Below are positions 7,716-14,907 of a stretch of DNA of 34,947 bases, one piece after another. The translations under genes were made by a program, and so were the position numbers. The stretch comes from JAVBUP01 sp031555175 (lineage in GTDB: Bacteria; Bacillota_I; Bacilli_A; Erysipelotrichales; Coprobacillaceae), in NCBI GenBank assembly GCA_031555175.1, contig JAVBUP010000020.1:1-34947 (forward strand). The letters are read 5' to 3'. The notes under the pieces are model-generated. The model worked only from the letters and a program-made list of their open reading frames with translations, was not told the DNA's origin and ran no database searches. Each line of letters opens with the position of its first letter. The stretch's first letter is position 1.

Positions 7716-8802
7716 AACTTGTGTTGGATGTGGAGCAGTGCTTCAATCAGAAGATAAAAATATACCTGGGTATATACCAGAAAATCAATTAACAAAGGAA
7801 GTTCCTTTATGTATGCGCTGTTTTAGATTAAGAAACTATCACGAAATAACTAAATCTAGTTTATCTTCTGATGATTTCCTAAACATACTGCAGAATATTG
7901 CCTTAAAAGATGCCTTAATTGTCTATGTAATTGATATCTTTGATTATAATGGGAGTGTTATATCTGGATTAACTAGACACTTAGATAATCAAGATATATT
8001 AGTAATCGCTAATAAACGTGATGTATTACCAAAATCGGTTAAAGATGGAAAAATTGTAAATTGGTTACAAAAGCAATTAAAAGATGATGGGATTAAGCCG
8101 TTAGATATTATATTAACTAGTGCTTTGCGAAATTATCAATTAGATGATATTATGAATGCTATTCAATTATTTAGAAAGAATCGTGATGTTTATGTAATTG
8201 GAACAACTAATGTTGGAAAATCATCATTAGTTAATGCAATTTTGAAGAATTATTCGGAAGAGAATGAAGTATTAATAACAACTAGTGAATTTCCTGGCAC
8301 TACGCTGGGGCTAATTCAAATTCCTTTGGATGAAACTACTTATATGTATGACACACCTGGTATTATTAATGCGCACCAGTTGAGCCACCAAGTGGAATTG
8401 GAAGATTTGAAGTTTATTCTCCCTCAAAAAGAGTTAAATCCAATTGTGTATCAATTAAATTATGGTCAGTCATTATATATTGGCGGTTTAGCTAGAATCG
8501 ATTATATTAGTGGTGGAAAGACATCATTTATTTGTTACTTCCCTAATCAACTAGAAATACATCGAACTAAACTTATTAATGCTGATGGTTTATATAATAG
8601 GCATATGACTTTAAGACCAGAAATTGGAAGTATTGAAACAATTTCACAAATGAGTCATTATGAATTTAAAATTAATAAGGATGAACGATGCGATATTATA
8701 ATTTCTGGGTTAGGCTTTGTAACAATAACTGGAAATAATCAAATTATTCGTATTCATGCTCCTAAAGGAGTAGGGGTAATGCGCAGAAAGGCGCTTATAT
8801 AG
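7705..8802 (+). CDS. yqeH: Ribosome biogenesis GTPase YqeH
   Basis: A circularly permuted GTPase needed for 30S subunit assembly. An N-terminal zinc finger (C6, C9, C36, C39) comes first. The GTPase motifs then appear in permuted order: NKRD (G4, 103-106), a TSA-type G5, GTTNVGKSS (G1, 166-174) and DTPG (G3, 216-219). A C-terminal RNA-binding region follows. The length of 365 residues is usual. There are two ATG codons in tandem at 7705 and 7708, and the ribosome site AAAGGGGAAA fits either. In B. subtilis aroE follows yqeH; here the next gene is yhbY. Confidence 0.95.
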   Translation: MMTKTCVGCGAVLQSEDKNIPGYIPENQLTKEVPLCMRCFRLRNYHEITKSSLSSDDFLNILQNIALKDALIVYVIDIFDYNGSVISGLTRHLDNQDILVIANKRDVLPKSVKDGKIVNWLQKQLKDDGIKPLDIILTSALRNYQLDDIMNAIQLFRKNRDVYVIGTTNVGKSSLVNAILKNYSEENEVLITTSEFPGTTLGLIQIPLDETTYMYDTPGIINAHQLSHQVELEDLKFILPQKELNPIVYQLNYGQSLYIGGLARIDYISGGKTSFICYFPNQLEIHRTKLINADGLYNRHMTLRPEIGSIETISQMSHYEFKINKDERCDIIISGLGFVTITGNNQIIRIHAPKGVGVMRRKALI

Positions 8803-8814
8803 GAGGACATTAAT

Positions 8815-9105
8815 ATGTTAAACACAAAGCAAAAGAAACATTTAAAGAGCTTAGCTCAAACCATTAATCCAATCATTATTGTTGGTAAAGAGGGAGTAAG
8901 TGACAATCTTATAAAGACAACAAAAGATGCGTTAAATGCACATGAGTTAGTAAAAGTTAAAATACTGGATAACTGCACAGACGAAAAGAACCAAGTAGCT
9001 TTTGATTTAAGTGCTGGGTCAAACAGTGATATTGTACAAATTATTGGTAGAACCATCATTCTTTTTAAGCAAAGCGATAAAAAGAAAATAGAACTTCCAA
9101 AATAA
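8815..9105 (+). CDS. yhbY: CRM-domain ribosome assembly RNA-binding protein (YhbY/YqeI)
   Basis: A 96-residue single CRM domain, which binds pre-rRNA during large-subunit assembly. Typical features are the basic start LNTKQKKHLKSLAQ, the NPIIIVGKEGVSDNLI loop that carries the GxxG-like turn, and HELVKVKILDNC. The ATG is preceded by AGGAGGACATTA. The stop TAA shares its last base with the ATG of the next gene (TAATG). Confidence 0.92.
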   Translation: MLNTKQKKHLKSLAQTINPIIIVGKEGVSDNLIKTTKDALNAHELVKVKILDNCTDEKNQVAFDLSAGSNSDIVQIIGRTIILFKQSDKKKIELPK

Positions 9106-10193
9106 TGAAAAAAATATTATTATTTGGGGGCAGCTTTGATCCAATCCATCTTGGCCATACAAGTTTGGCTAGGCAAGTAAAAGAAACGCTAGGCTTAGAT
9201 GAAGTATGGTTTATCCCAACATTAAATAATCCCTTTAAGGATTATCAAAGTGCTGATGGATATAAAAGAATGGAAATGATTCAACTTGCGATTAAAAACT
9301 ACCCTTATATGAAAACTTGTGATATCGAGCTTAAAAGGAATGTAGATGAAAAATCATATACTTATGATACTGTAGTTGAGTTGAAGCAAAGGCATTTGGG
9401 TGTTGAGTTCTATTATTTAATCGGTTTTGATCAAGTAGAAAAGCTTGATTTATGGTATGAAATTGATGCACTTGCAAAACTTGTGAAATTTGTCTGTGTC
9501 GATCGACCAGGATATTCAATCAATCAAAGTAATATTAATCGTTTTGGGATTCAATTTGTTAAGATTGAGACACTGGACGTTTCAAGTACAAATGCTAGAA
9601 ACGGTCAATTTGATGTTTTAGATCCGAATGTTTTAAAATATATTAGTGCAAATGGACTATACCTTGAAACGATGATTAAACCATTCATGTCTAATAAACG
9701 TTATTTACATACATTAAGCATGACCAAAACTGCCGTAGAAATTGCGGTTGAGAATGGACTTGATGAAAAGAAAGTATACATTGCAGGGATTCTCCATGAT
9801 ATCGGAAAAGAATATGATTTTGATAAAACTCTTTCTATTATGAAAGAGCACTATAGCCAATATTTAGAAAAAGAGAAGGGGATTTATCATCAATGGATTA
9901 GTAGTTATTTAGCGCAAACTATGTTTTTAATAGATGATCCTGAGATATTAAGTGCCATTGAATGTCATACGATTGCTAAAACAAACATGTCAAAGATTGA
10001 TATGACAATTTTTTGTGCTGATAAGTATGATCCTGGGCGTAATTATGATTCCTTTAAGGAATTAGAACTTTGTAAAACCAATATTGAAAAAGGATTTGTT
10101 CAATGTTTAATTGATAGTAAAATATATTTGGAAAAGAAAGGAATAGAACAAGATAGATATTCACAAGAAATCTATCAATTCTATGTAAAGTAA
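9105..10193 (+). CDS. nadD: NadD-YqeK fusion: nicotinate mononucleotide adenylyltransferase with HD-type Ap4A hydrolase
   Basis: Residues 1-190 are NadD, which makes nicotinate adenine dinucleotide from NaMN and ATP. GGSFDPIHLGH (8-18) is the nucleotidyltransferase HxGH signature and SSTNAR (160-165) the second ATP-binding motif. Residues about 195-362 are a YqeK-type HD domain: H202, HDIGK (231-235), YHQW (H262), ECHT (H288) and a later Asp. YqeK proteins have been reported to split diadenosine tetraphosphate symmetrically. In B. subtilis the two are separate adjacent genes; here they are joined in one frame with no stop. Similar fusions occur in Mollicutes. Both sets of active-site residues look intact. 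Confidence 0.93.
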   Translation: MKKILLFGGSFDPIHLGHTSLARQVKETLGLDEVWFIPTLNNPFKDYQSADGYKRMEMIQLAIKNYPYMKTCDIELKRNVDEKSYTYDTVVELKQRHLGVEFYYLIGFDQVEKLDLWYEIDALAKLVKFVCVDRPGYSINQSNINRFGIQFVKIETLDVSSTNARNGQFDVLDPNVLKYISANGLYLETMIKPFMSNKRYLHTLSMTKTAVEIAVENGLDEKKVYIAGILHDIGKEYDFDKTLSIMKEHYSQYLEKEKGIYHQWISSYLAQTMFLIDDPEILSAIECHTIAKTNMSKIDMTIFCADKYDPGRNYDSFKELELCKTNIEKGFVQCLIDSKIYLEKKGIEQDRYSQEIYQFYVK

Positions 10194-10195
10194 AG

Positions 10196-10540
10196 ATGGA
10201 AAAAATTGAAGTAATCGTAAAAGCGATGCATGATAAATTAGGAGAAAATATTGTTGGATTAGATATGGCAGGGAAGAGTGCATTATTTGACACTTTTGTC
10301 ATTTGCTCTGGAAACAACGAAAGACTGATTCATGCAATTAAAGATAATGTAGAAGATAAAATGGCAGAACATGGTTATCCTGTGAAAAAAACAGAAGGAA
10401 TTCTAAACAGTCATTGGGTATTAATGGATTTTGGCGATGTGATTGTACATATTTTTGATGAGCAAGAAAGAGAATTATTCAACCTAGAAAAACTATGGAG
10501 TGATGCTCCAAAGATTGAGATTGAGAAATATCTGAAATAA
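10196..10540 (+). CDS. rsfS: Ribosomal silencing factor RsfS
   Basis: A 114-residue RsfS/YqeL/DUF143 protein. It binds L14 on the 50S subunit and blocks subunit joining when nutrients are short. The core is clear: ALFDTFVICSGNN, TEGILNSHWVLMDFGDVIVHIF and LFNLEKLWSDAP. It begins three bases after the nadD-yqeK stop with only a weak ribosome site, so translation is probably coupled. Its stop overlaps the ATG of yqeM by one base. Confidence 0.95.
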   Translation: MEKIEVIVKAMHDKLGENIVGLDMAGKSALFDTFVICSGNNERLIHAIKDNVEDKMAEHGYPVKKTEGILNSHWVLMDFGDVIVHIFDEQERELFNLEKLWSDAPKIEIEKYLK

Positions 10541-11235
10541 TGAGTTATCAAGAATTTGCGGTATATTATGATTTCTTGATGGATCCTAGTTTCTATGAAG
10601 AATACGAAAGATTTATTCGCAATATTAAGTATAACAGTGTGATTGAACTAGGATGTGGAACAGGCAATCTTGCGGCTCTCATTGCAAATGAGAATGTAAG
10701 TTATACTGGTGTTGATTTGTCTAGTGATATGATAGATATCGCAATAGAGAAAAACATCATTAACTCAACGTTTATAGTAAATGATATGTCTATCTATACT
10801 AATGAAAAGAGTTATGATTTATGTTTATGTATTTGTGATTCAATCAATTATTTACATAGCAAAGAGCTCGTAGAAAAAACATTTCAAAATGCGTTTTGCC
10901 TATTAGAGGAAAATGGAACGTTTGTCTGTGATACACATAGTTTATTCAAAGTTAACAATGTCTTTGATAATTATGCACAAGAGATAAATGAAGAAGACTT
11001 CTATTTAAATTGGAGAGTAAAGAAAATTGATTCTCATAGAATCAAACATTTTGTGATGATTGAGACAGAAGATGCCCGTATTGAGGAAATTCATGATCAA
11101 TATATATTTGATTTAGATTTCTATAAACAAAGCTTATTACAAGTTGGATTTAAATCAATAAAAGTTTATACTGATTTTTTAGATTATAATGAACAAGGAC
11201 TAAGACATATTTTAGTTTGTAGAAAAGGGGAGTAA
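10540..11235 (+). CDS. yqeM: YqeM-like class I SAM-dependent methyltransferase
   Basis: A 231-residue Rossmann-fold methyltransferase. SAM motif I is VIELGCGTGN (34-43), followed by the acidic GVDLSSDMIDIA that binds the ribose. The substrate is unknown. Position after rsfS and length match B. subtilis yqeM, which is the basis for the symbol. Translation is coupled to rsfS (TAATG). Confidence 0.85.
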   Translation: MSYQEFAVYYDFLMDPSFYEEYERFIRNIKYNSVIELGCGTGNLAALIANENVSYTGVDLSSDMIDIAIEKNIINSTFIVNDMSIYTNEKSYDLCLCICDSINYLHSKELVEKTFQNAFCLLEENGTFVCDTHSLFKVNNVFDNYAQEINEEDFYLNWRVKKIDSHRIKHFVMIETEDARIEEIHDQYIFDLDFYKQSLLQVGFKSIKVYTDFLDYNEQGLRHILVCRKGE

Positions 11236-11236
11236 A

Positions 11237-11926
11237 ATGATCGCTATTATTGGTGCAATGCAAGAAGAGGTAAATGAAGTATTAAAATTGATTCACGTAA
11301 ATTCTAATGAAGAAATATGTGGGTATACTTTTACTAAAGGTACATATGAAGGAAAAGAGATTGTTGTCTTAAAAAGTGGTATCGGTAAAGTGAATGCTGC
11401 TGTTTCTACCACTTTATTGCTTGATCACTATGCCATTGATTATGTTATAAACGTCGGTACTGCTGGTGGATTGCATATTGAGCAAAACCCTTTTGATGTA
11501 GTAATATCTACAGGCGTAGCGCATCATGATGTTGATGTACGTGTGTTTGACTATAAATATGGACAAGTTCCGGGAATGCCATATATCTATGAGTGTGATG
11601 TACGATTAATAAATGAAGTAAAACGAATTGTTGGAAATTTAAATCTTACATATCAACTTGGACTAATTGTATCTGGAGATCAGTTTATATCTACTGACAA
11701 ACAAGTATCTAATATCAAAGAATATTTTAGCGATGCGTTGTGTGCTGAGATGGAAGCTGGAGCGATAGCTCAAGTATGTTATCAATTTAAAAAACCATTT
11801 ATAATCACAAGATCACTTAGTGATGTATTTGGAAAAGGGGATAACAGCATACAGTTTGATCAATATTTAGAAAAGGCATCAAAATCAAGTGCTACAATGT
11901 GCTTAGAGTTAGTAAAGAGCTTATAG
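11237..11926 (+). CDS. mtnN: 5'-methylthioadenosine/S-adenosylhomocysteine nucleosidase
   Basis: Cleaves MTA and SAH to adenine and a ribosyl thiol, removing products of SAM-dependent reactions. This fits its place directly after a methyltransferase gene. The 229-residue sequence starts IGAMQEEV, where Glu11 corresponds to catalytic Glu12 of the E. coli enzyme. It also has VGTAGG, SGDQFI, EMEAGAIAQ (Glu173) and SLSDVF with the catalytic Asp196. The ribosome site GGGGAG overlaps the end of yqeM, one base from its stop. Confidence 0.95.
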   Translation: MIAIIGAMQEEVNEVLKLIHVNSNEEICGYTFTKGTYEGKEIVVLKSGIGKVNAAVSTTLLLDHYAIDYVINVGTAGGLHIEQNPFDVVISTGVAHHDVDVRVFDYKYGQVPGMPYIYECDVRLINEVKRIVGNLNLTYQLGLIVSGDQFISTDKQVSNIKEYFSDALCAEMEAGAIAQVCYQFKKPFIITRSLSDVFGKGDNSIQFDQYLEKASKSSATMCLELVKSL

Positions 11927-11935
11927 AGGAAAAAC

Positions 11936-12544
11936 ATGGAAACCATATTAAAGTATTATGAACAAATAACAGATCCTATTTTTTGGGAGCAAATTATTGA
12001 TATGTATAAATCTTTTGGAATTATTATGCCTATCTTATTTGCTTTTATTGAGTCAGTTATACCAGCGCTCCCATTAACTGCCATAGTTGCATGGAATATA
12101 TTCAGTTATGGACCAATCATGGGTAGTATCTATTCTTGGATAGGAACTACATTAGGTTCAATCACTATGTTTATTTTTTATCGCTTTATTGGTAAGAAAT
12201 ACTTAATTAAATATTTAGTAAAGTTCAAAGGGTATAATCGTATGAATGACATTGTAGAAAATGGTGGTTCTCAAACCTTGTTTATTCTAGCAATGGTTCC
12301 ATTTACGCCGAGTGCATTAATTAATGTCGCATATGGGCTATCTGGTTTTAGTAAGAAATCATTCATTAAGACAATATTTCTAGCAAAGATAGTAAATACA
12401 TCATTATTAGCTGCGTTTGGAGATAGAATTACTGCTTCTATTGATAATCCAATCAATCTTATAGTCGCTTTTGCTATCTTGTTAGCTATTATAGCAATTA
12501 GTCAATATGTAAATCGTCGTTATAAATTAAATAGTAAAGACTAA
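11936..12544 (+). CDS. VTT-domain (TVP38/TMEM64, DedA-superfamily) membrane protein
   Basis: A 202-residue membrane protein with about five hydrophobic segments. The VTT-domain hallmark is present: a GG preceding LFILAMVPFTPSALINVAYGLS, in which the Pro-x-x-Pro re-entrant loop is typical of the TVP38/TMEM64 group. Relatives are lipid scramblases or flippases (DedA/UptA, eukaryotic TMEM41B/VMP1), but which lipid this one moves cannot be told. It is the last gene of the operon, nine bases after mtnN with AGAGGAAA before the ATG, and a terminator follows at its stop codon. Confidence 0.85.
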   Translation: METILKYYEQITDPIFWEQIIDMYKSFGIIMPILFAFIESVIPALPLTAIVAWNIFSYGPIMGSIYSWIGTTLGSITMFIFYRFIGKKYLIKYLVKFKGYNRMNDIVENGGSQTLFILAMVPFTPSALINVAYGLSGFSKKSFIKTIFLAKIVNTSLLAAFGDRITASIDNPINLIVAFAILLAIIAISQYVNRRYKLNSKD

Positions 12545-12564
12545 GAAAACTTAGTCTTTTTATT
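12536..12564 (+). terminator. Terminator of the yqeG-to-VTT operon
   Basis: A 10-bp stem AAAGACTAAG/CTTAGTCTTT with an AAAA loop is followed by T-rich sequence. It includes the stop codon of the last gene. Confidence 0.88.
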
Positions 12565-12659
12565 ATTATATCAATATTTAATTTCATATTATACCTAAAG
12601 AATGTAAATTTTAATGCATGAAAAACAAAAGTATTTATAGAAAAATCATTTATGAAAAA

Positions 12660-12688
12660 TTGTAATGGCTTTCTTTTCATGCTACAAT
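12660..12688 (+). promoter_or_regulatory. Promoter upstream of the secreted-protein pseudogene
   Basis: TTGTAA (12660-12665), a 17-bp spacer and TACAAT (12683-12688) with a TG one base upstream (extended -10). It lies 29 bases before the ATG at 12718. The ribosome site there is weak (GAAGAAA). Confidence 0.6.
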
Positions 12689-12717
12689 AACTCTATCAAA
12701 ATTGAAGAAATTAAATT

Positions 12718-13421
12718 ATGAAGAAACCAATTTTTAAGTTACTATTAGTTATTATAACGATTTTTACTAGTGTCGGTCAGATTTATGCGGCTGAAACTCG
12801 TACATCTATTAACACGGAAGAGTCTCAATTATTGCTGAATTATAATCCAAACGTTGACCATGAAAAAATTGCGGAATATTTAGCATTAGTTGATTTAGAA
12901 TACCATCAAAGAACGACTTCACCAATTATGCTTCGTTCATCATATGGTGCTGCATGGCCGTATCAATATACTGCATCAACTACCATTAATTGCTATGGAT
13001 ATGCTGGCAACTTTCCATATGCCTTAAATCCTGGAGACATAGCTTACTACTATGGGGCACTAGAGTGGGGAGATTCAGTAGATACTGTAGCAGGATATGT
13101 TTTGCAGGATATGAGTAGGAAATACCGTGTTAGTAGCAGAATAATAAGTTCAGCTACTGCTACCATAAGCTCCAATGAATATCGTATAGCGTTAAGAACA
13201 GGATCGGCACTGTGAACGGCGAAAAAGTGTATGATTATCATTTTTTGCTGCAGAATAGTGATGGTACTTGGTCAGATAAGCCTGGTTCATCACCATCGAG
13301 AAAATTGTGGAATATCGATCCAACCACATATTATTGGAATTTAATGTATGCTGACGGAACTGTAGCAAAGTCCAATTTTTATAATAGTAATACAATTTAC
13401 ATTGCTGTAAAAATCAGTTAA
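12718..13421 (+). pseudogene. Secreted protein with NCYGYA and DYHF motifs, broken by a one-base frameshift
   Basis: The first part (12718-13215) encodes 165 residues. It has a signal peptide (positively charged start, hydrophobic core, probable cut after Ala24) and an NCYGYA motif with Cys92. The frame stops at TGA 13213. The minus-one frame continues without a stop to 13421 and reads NGEKVYDYHFLLQ, SDGTWSDKPG. These look like the natural continuation: one extra base at CTG-TG would restore ALVNGEKVYDYHF. Firmicute secreted proteins of unknown function combine an N-C-Y-x-Y-A motif, an SSNEYRIA-like strand and a YHF...DGTWS.K.G end. The Cys and His resemble a papain-like pair, but that is inference. 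No slippery heptamer is present, so a mutation or sequencing error is likelier than programmed frameshifting. Confidence 0.75.
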
Positions 13422-13438
13422 CCAGAGGAGGTTACATT

Positions 13439-13987
13439 ATGGAAAAAAAAATCAAGTTTAGAACTTTATGTTTTACATTTATAATAGCGATAACTATGAT
13501 AGCATGCGGTACTGATAGTGATGACAATTATGCAAATCTAACCCCTAATTTTCCCTATTCAGTAAGATATTCTTTATCTTATAAAATAACAAGAAAAGTT
13601 GTAAATATCAAATTTGAAGAGCCTCAATTAACATTAAAAAATGACAATTACGAATATGATATTTGGAATAAAGAGGATGTAAAAATGGTCGCTATCTATT
13701 CTGATGGCAGCCTTGTTCACCTTTTCAAGTATGATGACATTCTAGAACTTAGAGCATTTGAAACTATACAAGTTAATGTTTCAACAATGGAAGATGTTAA
13801 AAAGATAGATCAATTTTTATACTTATTCAACGTGGATGATAGTAACAAAGCTACTAGCGAACATGCGCTCGATGGAAATTCTATGCTCACAATAACGTAT
13901 GAAAAAAGAAATGATAACTGGGTTGTTATTCACTTAGAAAACAAAGAGTGTGAAATTTTAGATTTTGAGTTAATTCAAGGTATTTAG
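13439..13987 (+). CDS. Putative lipoprotein of unknown function
   Basis: 182 residues with a type II signal peptide: basic start MEKKIKFR, hydrophobic stretch, then MIAC with the lipid-bearing Cys23, followed by a short Asp/Asn-rich tether. The mature part is mixed alpha/beta with no motif I recognise. It starts 18 bases after the preceding pseudogene with a strong AGAGGAGG site, so the two were probably expressed together and may have worked together at the cell surface. No terminator is evident after it. Confidence 0.75.
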   Translation: MEKKIKFRTLCFTFIIAITMIACGTDSDDNYANLTPNFPYSVRYSLSYKITRKVVNIKFEEPQLTLKNDNYEYDIWNKEDVKMVAIYSDGSLVHLFKYDDILELRAFETIQVNVSTMEDVKKIDQFLYLFNVDDSNKATSEHALDGNSMLTITYEKRNDNWVVIHLENKECEILDFELIQGI

Positions 13988-14251
13988 TTTATAATAAATC
14001 TACAAATATCACAAAGCAAATTTAAAAAAATCATTCAAACAATATTTATGCCTAAAATGTTTGGATATATTTCATGTATGATTTGTCTAACAAATCTCAA
14101 TATTATATCTATTGCTCGGTGTACATTAAACTCTGTTTATGTCGCAATGAGCGAATAATAGATAAAAAACAATCAATACTCAGTTTTACACTCAGAAGTC
14201 TATTATCGCCATATATATAATTACACATCTTATAACAATTAAAAGAGATTA
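13988..14251. other. Intergenic stretch without a recognisable gene
   Basis: About 260 very AT-rich bases between convergent genes. No open frame of useful length, tRNA or convincing RNA fold is seen. Some short imperfect dyads are present around 14105-14215 (GCGAATAATAG against CTATTATCGC), too weak to call. It may hold the 3' untranslated region of the lipoprotein mRNA or a decayed gene. Confidence 0.5.
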
Positions 14252-14283
14252 TAAAAGCCTATTGACTCCTTCATCAATAGGCC
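14252..14283 (-). terminator. Terminator of the thioredoxin-like gene
   Basis: A 9-bp stem (GCCTATTGA with TCAATAGGC, loop of 8) is followed on the minus strand by TTTTATAA. It lies 16 bases after the stop of the minus-strand gene. Confidence 0.75.
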
Positions 14284-14298
14284 AAAAATAGTGATTGC

Positions 14299-14805
14299 TT
14301 AGTTTTCTAATGCAGTTTTAAGTAATGTTAATACATCATCTGAGGGAATCAAACTATGACGAGAAACAAGTTTATTGTCTTTAAAATGGATTAATGTAGG
14401 TGTTTGATAAATACTCAAATCATTTATATATAAAGGAGTAAGTAGATACTTACAGCTATTGTTATTTACAATTGAGATTCCTTTTTCAGCTGATAAATCA
14501 ACAACATATAGTGTTTTATTAATTGTGTTGTTATTTAGATAATTGGATAATGTCTCATTAATGCTTTTTATATCGAAACAACTAGGATGTTGTATATAAG
14601 CGACAACATCTTTTTCTTTTGTGATTTTTTCTGTTAAATCTTTCCAACTAATTGAGGTTATACGTTCGTTATCAGTCATTTCTTCTAACGTTATATTTGT
14701 ATGAACATATTGATCTGCTTTAGGCATGAATATGTAATACAAAGCACAAAGAGCTATAGTAATAAGAAATATAGAATTAAAATATCTGTGTTTTAAAAAG
14801 CTCAT
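14299..14805 (-). CDS. Membrane-anchored thioredoxin-like protein with degenerate active site
   Basis: 168 residues from the ATG at 14805, chosen because GAGAGGTGA lies just upstream; the longer frame would need a TTG. One N-terminal membrane segment (about 11-27) leaves an extracytoplasmic domain. That domain has a thioredoxin-like outline: strand VVAYIQHPSC, helix, strand LYVVDLS, then YQTPTLIHFKDNKLV with the expected cis-Pro136 before the last strands. The CxxC is missing: only Cys76 remains, at the place of the second active Cys, with another Cys at 118. It resembles the bacteriocin-accessory/PedC class of thioredoxin-fold proteins. A dithiol oxidoreductase role is doubtful; a structural or single-Cys role is possible. 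Confidence 0.7.
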   Translation of the reverse strand: MSFLKHRYFNSIFLITIALCALYYIFMPKADQYVHTNITLEEMTDNERITSISWKDLTEKITKEKDVVAYIQHPSCFDIKSINETLSNYLNNNTINKTLYVVDLSAEKGISIVNNNSCKYLLTPLYINDLSIYQTPTLIHFKDNKLVSRHSLIPSDDVLTLLKTALEN

Positions 14806-14821
14806 AATTTCACCTCTCAAT

Positions 14822-14851
14822 ATATTACCATGTTTTGAAGCAGTTTGTCAA
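14822..14851 (-). promoter_or_regulatory. Promoter of the thioredoxin-like gene
   Basis: On the minus strand, a perfect TTGACA (14851-14846), an 18-bp spacer and TAATAT (14827-14822) with a TG one base upstream (TGGTAATAT). Confidence 0.7.
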
Positions 14852-14861
14852 AATGTGTTGA

Positions 14862-14890
14862 TTGACTATTGCTTAAAACTCGACTAAAAT
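14862..14890 (+). promoter_or_regulatory. Promoter of the U32 peptidase gene
   Basis: TTGACT (14862-14867), a 17-bp spacer and TAAAAT (14885-14890). The ATG at 14908 lies 17 bases further on. The promoter is back-to-back with that of the divergent thioredoxin-like gene. Confidence 0.7.
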
Positions 14891-14907
14891 ATTGTATGGT
14901 GATAAAA

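Noticed and set aside
13180..13220. Programmed -1 frameshift in the secreted protein gene
   Set aside because: No X-XXY-YYZ slippery sequence and no downstream hairpin or pseudoknot is evident. A simple one-base deletion or error explains it.
14100..14215. Structured RNA in the gap after the lipoprotein gene
   Set aside because: Only imperfect AT-rich dyads; nothing stable or recognisable.
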